A stretch of 5,715 bases of DNA from positions 1-5,715 of the forward strand of contig JBDSTZ010000386.1 of assembly GCA_039927975.1 (NCBI GenBank). The letters run 5' to 3'. A program made the position numbers and the translations under genes. This document shows, piece by piece, positions 1-4,477 of the stretch; position 1 is the stretch's first letter, and each line of letters begins with the position of its first letter. The notes under the pieces are model-generated. The model made no database searches. It had not been told where the DNA came from and was given only the letters and a program-made list of their open reading frames with translations. Origin of the DNA: JBDSTZ01 sp039927975 (GTDB lineage Bacteria; Pseudomonadota; Gammaproteobacteria; Burkholderiales; Burkholderiaceae_D).

Positions 1-333
1 CGTGGCCTGGCCGTTGAGCAGCACCTGGGTGTAACCGGCGCCGAGCCCGCGCATGCGCACTTCGCCGCCGCGTCCGGCCCGGGCGCCGTTGATCGTGATG
101 CCCGGCTGGCGTTTGAGCACATCGCCCAGGGTGGTGTCGCCGAATTTGGCGATCTCCGCCTGGGTGACGACGATCTTGGTGGCGGTGTCGTCGCGGCGCG
201 CGTCGTACTGGTCCTTGCTGGCGACAACTTCGACGCTCTGGATCGGCGTTACAACAGTCTGGGCGTGCAGGGGAGTGAGGGCGGCGAGCGCAAGGGCGCC
301 CGAGACGGCGATACCGTTCGATGACATGGCCAT
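1..333 (-). CDS. TonB-dependent outer-membrane receptor, N-terminal fragment (signal peptide and start of plug domain)
   Basis: Only the first 111 codons are present; the gene continues past the left edge. Reading the minus strand from ATG at 333-331 gives a hydrophobic leader (residues about 8-20) ending in LHAQ, consistent with a Sec signal peptide cleaved near residue 25. A TonB-box-like stretch follows (SVEVVAS, residues 33-39), then typical plug-domain sequence: TLGDVLKRQPGI (68-79), a GGEVRMRGLG motif (89-98) and QVLLNGQ (103-109). In this family the plug closes a 22-strand beta-barrel that imports scarce substrates such as siderophores, vitamins or glycans using TonB energy. The substrate cannot be told from this fragment. 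An in-frame stop at 348-346 makes 333 the furthest possible start; ATG at 327 is an alternative. No good Shine-Dalgarno is visible, and the leader lacks the usual basic residues at its very N-terminus. It lies downstream of tonB on the same strand, separated by a terminator. Confidence 0.9.
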   Translation of the reverse strand, partial: MAMSSNGIAVSGALALAALTPLHAQTVVTPIQSVEVVASKDQYDARRDDTATKIVVTQAEIAKFGDTTLGDVLKRQPGITINGARAGRGGEVRMRGLGAGYTQVLLNGQAT

Positions 334-344
334 GTTCTTGTTGT

Positions 345-361
345 TTCAATCAGGTGATGGA
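345..361. repeat. Leader repeat copy 1, upstream of the receptor gene
   Basis: TTCAATCAGG, one base, then GATGGA (plus strand). The same two blocks, spaced by two bases, recur at 1185-1202 in the tonB leader. On the minus strand each copy reads TCCATC...CCTGATTGAA and lies upstream of a minus-strand gene, 11 nt before the receptor start and about 60 nt before the tonB start. The function is unknown; it may be a shared leader or regulatory element, or chance similarity. Confidence 0.4.
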
Positions 362-376
362 TGACGGGTGCAGGGC

Positions 377-407
377 AAAAAAACCCGCCCGGCTGAAGAC
401 GGGCGGG
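377..407 (-). terminator. Rho-independent terminator of tonB
   Basis: A perfect 8-bp GC-only stem (CCCGCCCG at 384-391 pairing with CGGGCGGG at 400-407) encloses an 8-nt loop. On the minus strand it is followed by seven T residues (complement of the A run 377-383). It begins 42 nt past the tonB stop codon, so it should end the tonB transcript before the receptor gene. The plus-strand side has no T run, so it works in one direction only. Confidence 0.9.
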
Positions 408-448
408 GAAGAGACAACGGCTGCTGGATTCTTGGGGAGGCCCGACTG

Positions 449-1126
449 TCAGTCGAGCGACCAGACGTAGGCGATCTGCGACCACCCTTGTTCGGCGACG
501 CCGCCATTGGTGGCGGCCTTGAATTTGCACATGCTCAGCGCGGCCTGGGCCGCCTTGTCGAGATCGCGGTAGCCGCTGGAGGTCTGGATGCGCGATTCAA
601 CCACCTTGCCGCCGGCCGACACCAGCAAGGCGAGGGTGACGGTGCCGGTTTCGTTGTTGCGGGCCGAGCGCGATGGGTACTCCGGCAGGGCGCAGCCGTC
701 GGCCAGCACGGCGGTGCGCATCTTGCCTTGGGCGCCGCTGCCGCCACTGGTGCCGGTGCCGCCGCCGCCGGTGGTGATGGTCGGCTCGACCGATGGCTTG
801 CCGCTGTCGACCACGGCGGGCGGGCCTGGCGGCTGCTTGGGCTGAGTGTCGACCACCGGCTTGGCAATGTCGATGACCGGCTCGTCGATGTTCACCAGCG
901 GCGGCTGTTTTTGCATCGGCTCGGACGGCGCCGGCGTTGGCTCGACGACCGGCGCCTTAAGGACCTCGGGAGGGACGTCGATGAAGACGGGGGGCTTGGC
1001 CCGCACCATATCCCTCAACCCGGTCGCCTTGATCAGGCCAACTGCCAACACCAGGTGGAACAGCCCCACCACCGCGATTTTCGTGACCTTGCTTCCATTG
1101 TCATTGTTAATTGCTGAGAAATGCAT
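449..1126 (-). CDS. tonB: TonB-family energy transducer
   Basis: A 225-aa inner-membrane-anchored protein that couples the proton-motive force (normally through ExbB/ExbD) to outer-membrane receptors. Domains in order: short cytoplasmic N-terminus; one membrane helix at about 17-34 containing His24, matching the conserved transmembrane His of TonB proteins; a Pro-rich periplasmic spacer (about 45-116); a Gly/Thr/Ser-rich stretch (119-134); and a TonB C-terminal domain (about 140-225) with EYPSRSARNNETGTV, GGKVVESRI, SSGYRDLDKAA and a final YVWSLD strand. Cys145 and Cys200 flank this domain and may form a disulfide. The start at 1126 is chosen because AAAGGAG lies 6 nt upstream; the longer frame back to 1189 would add 21 hydrophilic residues with no support. 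No exbB or exbD is in the window. The adjacent receptor is a likely client, and the gene has its own promoter and terminator. Family assignment is firm; the specific partner is inferred. Confidence 0.92.
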   Translation of the reverse strand: MHFSAINNDNGSKVTKIAVVGLFHLVLAVGLIKATGLRDMVRAKPPVFIDVPPEVLKAPVVEPTPAPSEPMQKQPPLVNIDEPVIDIAKPVVDTQPKQPPGPPAVVDSGKPSVEPTITTGGGGTGTSGGSGAQGKMRTAVLADGCALPEYPSRSARNNETGTVTLALLVSAGGKVVESRIQTSSGYRDLDKAAQAALSMCKFKAATNGGVAEQGWSQIAYVWSLD

Positions 1127-1132
1127 GGCGAT

Positions 1133-1139
1133 CTCCTTT
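1133..1139 (-). promoter_or_regulatory. Ribosome binding site of tonB
   Basis: The minus strand reads AAAGGAG, 6 nt before the ATG at 1126-1124. This near-perfect Shine-Dalgarno decides the start in favour of the 225-aa protein. Confidence 0.85.
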
Positions 1140-1147
1140 GTTGTATG

Positions 1148-1166
1148 TCCGGGCTTGCCGTCCGGA
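1148..1166 (-). other. Small inverted repeat in the tonB 5' leader
   Basis: TCCGG (1148-1152) and CCGGA (1162-1166) can pair around a 9-nt loop in the tonB leader RNA, starting 8 nt upstream of the Shine-Dalgarno. The 5-bp GC-rich stem is modest. It could affect translation initiation or be incidental; there is no U tract after it, so it is not a terminator. Confidence 0.3.
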
Positions 1167-1184
1167 TTTTCGCGGCCTTGTCTG

Positions 1185-1202
1185 TTCAATCAGGGCGATG
1201 GA
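1185..1202. repeat. Leader repeat copy 2, at the predicted tonB transcript start
   Basis: TTCAATCAGG, two bases, then GATGGA (plus strand), matching the copy at 345-361 ahead of the receptor gene. It overlaps the predicted transcription start of tonB (about 1199) just downstream of the -10 element. Its role is unknown. Confidence 0.4.
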
Positions 1203-1205
1203 AGG

Positions 1206-1234
1206 AATATATGCTATCTCCTAGCAATTGAAAA
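1206..1234 (-). promoter_or_regulatory. Sigma70-type promoter of tonB
   Basis: On the minus strand, a -35 element TTTTCA (1234-1229; 4 of 6 match TTGACA) and a -10 element TATATT (1211-1206; 5 of 6 match TATAAT) are separated by exactly 17 bp. Seven A residues (complement of 1249-1255) lie upstream and could help as an UP-like element. The predicted start is near 1199, giving a leader of about 73 nt. The AT-rich block stands out sharply from its GC-rich surroundings. Confidence 0.65.
1212..1226. promoter_or_regulatory. Palindrome 1 in the tonB promoter spacer (candidate operator)
   Basis: TGCTA-N5-TAGCA is a perfect 5-5-5 inverted repeat lying entirely within the 17-bp spacer between the predicted -10 and -35 of tonB. 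A similar palindrome lies at 1234-1248 with centres 22 bp apart. A protein dimer bound here would compete with RNA polymerase, so repression is the simplest reading. The binding protein is not identified. Confidence 0.5.
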
Positions 1235-1248
1235 GCTATTTCGTAGCA
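1234..1248. promoter_or_regulatory. Palindrome 2 beside the tonB -35 (candidate operator)
   Basis: AGCTA-N5-TAGCA has the same half-site (GCTA/TAGC) and spacer length as the palindrome at 1212-1226; only the outermost pair mismatches. It touches the -35 hexamer. The 22-bp centre spacing, about two helical turns, puts both sites on the same DNA face, which favours paired or cooperative binding. Confidence 0.5.
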
Positions 1249-1354
1249 TTTTTTTCGCTTCCGTGTGGAGGCGGTAGCGCCGGCCTCGCTCCGTGCGCCG
1301 TTGTGTGGAATAATCTGCGGCTTGGACTTCCCGCTTTTCCCCCGCAATACGCCT

Positions 1355-1369
1355 TGCCATGACATGGCA
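1355..1369. promoter_or_regulatory. Perfect 15-bp palindrome upstream of the response-regulator operon
   Basis: TGCCATG-A-CATGGCA has 7-bp arms around one central base, 47 bp before the GTG start of the regulator gene. A one-base loop cannot form a stable RNA hairpin, so this looks like a site for a dimeric DNA-binding protein, for example autoregulation. No convincing sigma70 promoter was found for the plus-strand operon, so its position relative to a transcription start is unknown. Confidence 0.4.
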
Positions 1370-1402
1370 GGGGAGCCGACGGCGATGGAAGCGACCGCCA
1401 CC

Positions 1403-1408
1403 AAAGGA
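1403..1408 (+). promoter_or_regulatory. Ribosome binding site of the response-regulator gene
   Basis: AAAGGA lies 8 nt before the GTG at 1417-1419 and supports this non-ATG start. Confidence 0.75.
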
Positions 1409-1416
1409 CAAGCGCC

Positions 1417-2067
1417 GTGCAAAAAGAGACCCCTCCCATCCGCGTGATGCTGGCCGACGACCATCCGATCGTCATGACCGGCTTCGGCATGTCGCTCGCC
1501 AGCGACGGCATGGACGTCGTCGGCCAGGCCCGCTCGCCGGACGAAGCGCTGGCCATGTACGCCGAGCTGCAGCCCGACGTCGCGGTGCTCGACATCCGCT
1601 TCGGCACGGAGCTGACCGGCCTCGAAGCGGCCCAGGCCATCCTCGCCAAGTACCCGCAGGCGAAGATCGTGTTCCTCAGCCAGTTCGACCAGGACAGCCT
1701 GATCAAGGAAACCTACCGCATCGGCGCGCGCGCTTTCGTGACCAAGGATTGCGATCCGGCCGATCTGGCCACCGCGGTGCGCCACGCGCACGAAGGGCGC
1801 CTGTACTTCCTGCCGCAGATCGCCGAGCGGCTGGCCAAGCTGTCGGTGCGCGGCGACGTCTCGCCGCAATCGCAGCTCGACCAGCGCGGCCTGGAGATCT
1901 TCAAGCTGATGGCCGAGGGGCTGACGAATGCGGAAATCGCCGACAAGCTCAATCTGTCGACCAAGACGATCAGCAATGTGAGCCAGGCGATCAAGGAGAA
2001 GCTCGGGGTGCATCGCCAGGCCTACATCACCAAGCTGGCCGTCAAGCACGGCCTGATCGAGCCTTAG
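1417..2067 (+). CDS. NarL/FixJ-type response regulator (receiver plus LuxR-type HTH)
   Basis: A 216-aa cytoplasmic transcription regulator and first gene of the plus-strand operon. The receiver domain (about 8-125) has the acidic pair Asp14-Asp15, the phospho-acceptor Asp59 (AVLDIRF), Ser88 at the switch position and Lys110 (FVTKD), so phosphorylation should be intact. The C-terminal LuxR-type helix-turn-helix spans about 152-212 (IFKLMAEGLTNAEIADKL, then STKTISN, then IKEKLGV). The canonical R-E-x-E/R at the start of this domain is R-G-L-E here (Arg157-Gly158), and the recognition helix has TISNVSQ instead of the usual T-V-K-x-H pattern, so its DNA target may be unusual. The start is GTG with AAAGGA 8 nt upstream. 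Its stop overlaps the next gene by one base. The histidine kinase two genes downstream is the probable partner. Targets are not shown by sequence; the divergent tonB promoter and its own operon are candidates. Confidence 0.93.
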   Translation: MQKETPPIRVMLADDHPIVMTGFGMSLASDGMDVVGQARSPDEALAMYAELQPDVAVLDIRFGTELTGLEAAQAILAKYPQAKIVFLSQFDQDSLIKETYRIGARAFVTKDCDPADLATAVRHAHEGRLYFLPQIAERLAKLSVRGDVSPQSQLDQRGLEIFKLMAEGLTNAEIADKLNLSTKTISNVSQAIKEKLGVHRQAYITKLAVKHGLIEP

Positions 2068-2951
2068 TGCGCGCGCTGGCGGCGGCCGTCCTGCTCGGCC
2101 TCGCGGTGCTGGCTGCCGGCGCGGCGCGGGCGGCCGAGATCAGCGGCTTTCGTTTTCACATCGTCACCGGCGACGACAGCGGTGTCACCCGCAGCATCGC
2201 CGACGAGATGTACAAGCGGCTCAATCCGATCGCCGCTTCCTACCGCACCGAACTGGCCCAGCGGCGTCACCTGGTGTATGTCGCGATCGGCCCGGCGGCC
2301 CTGCGCGAGGTGGTGGCGCGCAAGGACGAGAGCGTGATCATTTCGGTGTTCACCTCGCGCCAGGTGTGGCAGGCGGTACTGGAGGCGGCGCCGCCGGCGC
2401 GGGCGGCGGCGATGACGGCCATTTACGCCGAGCCGGCGCCGGCCGACCAGCTGCGCCTGATCGAACTGCTGTACCGGCGGCCGGTGCGGGTGGCGGCGAT
2501 CGTCAGTCCCGACAGCGGCGACCTGGCGGCGCAGCTGGGCCCGGAGGTGATTCGCGAGCCGATGGTGCGCGGCGACGATATCAACCGCGCGCTCAATCGA
2601 ATCGCAGGCGCCAACGTGCTGCTGGCCAGTCCCGACCGCACCGTCTACAACGCCGAAAGCCTGCGCAATATCCTGCTCTCGACGTACCGGCACAAGCAGG
2701 GCGTGGTCGGCTTTTCGGCCGACATGGTCGGCGCCGGCGCACTGGCGACCACGTACTCGAGTATCGAAGATGTGAGCGACCAGGTGGCCGAGGTGGTGGG
2801 CGGCCTGGTGGCGACCGGCTCGCTGCCGCCGCCGCAGTACCCGCGCTACTTCAGCACCATCATCAATGAAGGCGTGGCACGCTCGCTCGACATCGAAGTC
2901 ACCGACGCGGCGCGCCACTTCGCTCGCCATGCGAAGGGGCGCAAGCCGTGA
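2067..2951 (+). CDS. Periplasmic ABC-type substrate-binding protein, probable ligand sensor for the kinase
   Basis: A 294-aa exported protein. The start is GTG at 2067, sharing one base with the preceding TAG stop; this gives a clean signal peptide (Arg2, hydrophobic 4-19, cleavage near ARA at 20-22). A later in-frame GTG (2106) would destroy it. The mature protein alternates strands and helices like a two-lobed binding protein (VYVAIGPAALREV, RVAAIVSPDS, NVLLASPDR, GVVGFSADMVGAGALATTYSS). Its end, INEGVARSLDIEV (266-278), matches the closing pattern of the ABC_sub_bind family (PF04392-like, usually N-x-x-x-A-x-x-L-G). No permease or ATPase gene follows. It sits between regulator and kinase with overlaps on both sides, so it probably serves as a periplasmic sensor passing ligand occupancy to the kinase, as LuxP does for LuxQ or TorT for TorS. 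Weak Shine-Dalgarno; likely translationally coupled. The ligand is unknown. A shadow frame runs upstream through the regulator gene but is not real. Confidence 0.85.
   Translation: MRALAAAVLLGLAVLAAGAARAAEISGFRFHIVTGDDSGVTRSIADEMYKRLNPIAASYRTELAQRRHLVYVAIGPAALREVVARKDESVIISVFTSRQVWQAVLEAAPPARAAAMTAIYAEPAPADQLRLIELLYRRPVRVAAIVSPDSGDLAAQLGPEVIREPMVRGDDINRALNRIAGANVLLASPDRTVYNAESLRNILLSTYRHKQGVVGFSADMVGAGALATTYSSIEDVSDQVAEVVGGLVATGSLPPPQYPRYFSTIINEGVARSLDIEVTDAARHFARHAKGRKP
2933..2939 (+). promoter_or_regulatory. Ribosome binding site of the kinase gene
   Basis: GAAGGGG, inside the end of the binding-protein gene, lies 8 nt before the GTG at 2948. This supports the GTG start over the later ATG at 2990, which would cut into the region before the first membrane helix. 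Confidence 0.6.
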
Positions 2952-4447
2952 AGCCAAGCCTGTGGAAAAGCTGGAGCATCGGCACCCGCATGACCTTCAT
3001 CACCATGCTGCCGGTGGTGTTCCTGTTCACCTCCTTCGTGTGGTACTCGTGGTATTCGCACCGCAGCCAGGTCGAAGAGGAGCTGGCCGAGCGCGGCCGC
3101 ATCCTGGCGCGCGCGCTGGCCGACACCAGCGAGTACAACGTCATCTCGGGCAACCTGTCGGACCTGCGGCTGACCATCAATGGCCTGGTGCAGTCGGACA
3201 GCAGCATCTACCGCATCGACATCGTCGACGCGCAGCAGGAGGGCGCGGTGAGCGTGGTGTCGCCGCATGCGCTGGAAGCCGAATCGCACTATTACGAGGC
3301 GCCGATTCAGAAGCAGGTGATCTGGGCCAATCTGTTTTCGGACAACGGCATGCCGCATGTGTCGAGTCCGAGCGACACCAAGGCGCAGGCCCAGGTGGCC
3401 GAGGTGGTGGGCTGGGTGCGGGTGACGATGTCGCCGTCGAACATGCGCGAGAAGCAGGCGCGCCGCTTCCAGGTCGAGGTGTCGATGGCGGCGCTGGCGC
3501 TGGCGGTGAGCGCCGCGCTGGCCTGGTTCCTGGCGCGCAGCCTGACCATTCCGCTGCGCGCGGCGATCGGCGCGCTGCGCGTGATTCGCGGCGGCGATTA
3601 CCGCGTGGCGCTCAAGGTGACCACCGGCGGCGAGGTCGGCGAATTGCAGGCGTCGATCACCGACATGTCGGTCGCGCTCGACCAGTCCAAGCAGCAGCTG
3701 GAAAACAAGGTCGCCGAGCGCACCAAGGACTTGCTGGCCTCGCGCAACGAGGCGCTCAAGTCCGACGCCGACAAGCGCAAGCTGATTCAGAAGGTGAACT
3801 CGATCGTCGAGGACGAGCGCAAGAGCATCGCGATTGAAATCCACGACGAGCTCAATGCCTCGCTGATCGCCGCGCGGCTGGAATCGCAGAGTATTCTGCA
3901 ACTGGCCGGCAAGCTCGATCAGGAGCCGGTGGTCGACGAGATCAAGCAGAAATCACAGGCGATTACCAAGCTCACGCTCGACCTGTACGCCAGTGGGCGG
4001 CGGCTGGTGCGGCGCCTGCGGCCGGAAGTGCTCGACATGCTCGGCCTGCACGGCGCGGTCGAGGAGATGATGCGCCATTACGACAGCAGCAGCGGCTGCC
4101 GTTTCGAGTTCCATTCCGAGGGCGATTTTTCGCGCCTTGAAAACGAGCTGGCCATCTCGGCCTACCGCATCATCCAGGAGGCGCTGTCGAACGTGATGAA
4201 GCATGCGCAGGCGCATAACGTGCAGGTCGAGCTGAACCTGTCGGAAACCGACGGCACGCTGGAGATCGAGATTGCCGACGATGGCGAGGGCTTCGATCCG
4301 GCCAGCGCGGCGGCCGGCATCGGCATCATCGGCATGCGCGAGCGGGTCGTCGCGCTCGACGGCAGCATCAGCTTCCAGTCGGCGCCGGGGGAGGGCACGG
4401 TTGTGCGTATCGCGCTGCCGCTCGAACGCACAAGTGATGTATCGTAG
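2948..4447 (+). CDS. Membrane sensor histidine kinase, HisKA_3 (NarX/DegS-like) type
   Basis: A 499-aa inner-membrane kinase, the presumed partner of the upstream regulator. Order of parts: membrane helix about 16-36; periplasmic domain about 38-176; second membrane helix about 178-197; HAMP (about 198-250, with Pro202); coiled coil (about 242-285); HisKA_3 dimerisation domain with phospho-acceptor His299 in ERKSIAIEIHDELNAS; and an HATPase domain with N box Asn415 (IIQEALSNVMKHA), G1 box DDGEGFD (444-450) and G2 box GIGIIGM (457-463). All residues for autophosphorylation appear intact. The usual H-D-x-x-x-Q after the histidine is H-D-E-L-N-A, with Ala304 in place of the phosphatase Gln. It starts GTG, overlapping the binding-protein stop by 4 nt (GTGA), so the pair is likely coupled in translation and function. 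The periplasmic domain resembles no family I can name. Confidence 0.93.
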   Translation: MKPSLWKSWSIGTRMTFITMLPVVFLFTSFVWYSWYSHRSQVEEELAERGRILARALADTSEYNVISGNLSDLRLTINGLVQSDSSIYRIDIVDAQQEGAVSVVSPHALEAESHYYEAPIQKQVIWANLFSDNGMPHVSSPSDTKAQAQVAEVVGWVRVTMSPSNMREKQARRFQVEVSMAALALAVSAALAWFLARSLTIPLRAAIGALRVIRGGDYRVALKVTTGGEVGELQASITDMSVALDQSKQQLENKVAERTKDLLASRNEALKSDADKRKLIQKVNSIVEDERKSIAIEIHDELNASLIAARLESQSILQLAGKLDQEPVVDEIKQKSQAITKLTLDLYASGRRLVRRLRPEVLDMLGLHGAVEEMMRHYDSSSGCRFEFHSEGDFSRLENELAISAYRIIQEALSNVMKHAQAHNVQVELNLSETDGTLEIEIADDGEGFDPASAAAGIGIIGMRERVVALDGSISFQSAPGEGTVVRIALPLERTSDVS

Positions 4448-4477
4448 AGGGCTACACTCACGCGGGGTTTTCACGCC

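Noticed and set aside
368..1117. Plus-strand open frame opposite tonB
   Set aside because: Gly/Arg/Leu/Asp-rich shadow of tonB. The minus strand has a good ribosome binding site, a membrane helix and a TonB C-terminal domain.
1127..1260. Fur box in the tonB promoter region
   Set aside because: The AT-rich block lacks the GATAAT hexamer repeats; the visible symmetry is GCTA/TAGC with 5-bp spacers.
1300..1350. Sigma70 or sigma54 promoter for the plus-strand operon
   Set aside because: TTGGAC with a downstream CAATAC is a poor match, and the TGGAATAATCTGC stretch has the wrong GG-to-GC spacing for sigma54.
1186..2049. Long minus-strand open frame opposite the response regulator
   Set aside because: It is rich in His, Arg, Leu and Asp, as expected for the antisense of GC-rich coding DNA. 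It overlaps conserved receiver and HTH sequence and matches no family I recognise.
1359..2951. A 530-aa open frame that would fuse a long N-terminal region to the binding protein
   Set aside because: Its first 236 codons lie out of frame over the well-supported response regulator and give low-complexity Arg/Ala-rich protein. The real gene starts at GTG 2067 with a signal peptide.
2064..3901. Two long minus-strand open frames opposite the binding protein and kinase
   Set aside because: Antisense shadows of GC-rich genes; composition is Arg/His-rich and the plus-strand products have clear domains.
4448..4477. TCACGC direct repeat (4458-4463 and 4471-4476) and TACACT as promoter signals for the peptidase gene
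   Set aside because: The repeat is only 6 bp, and no -35 element lies at a suitable distance from TACACT.
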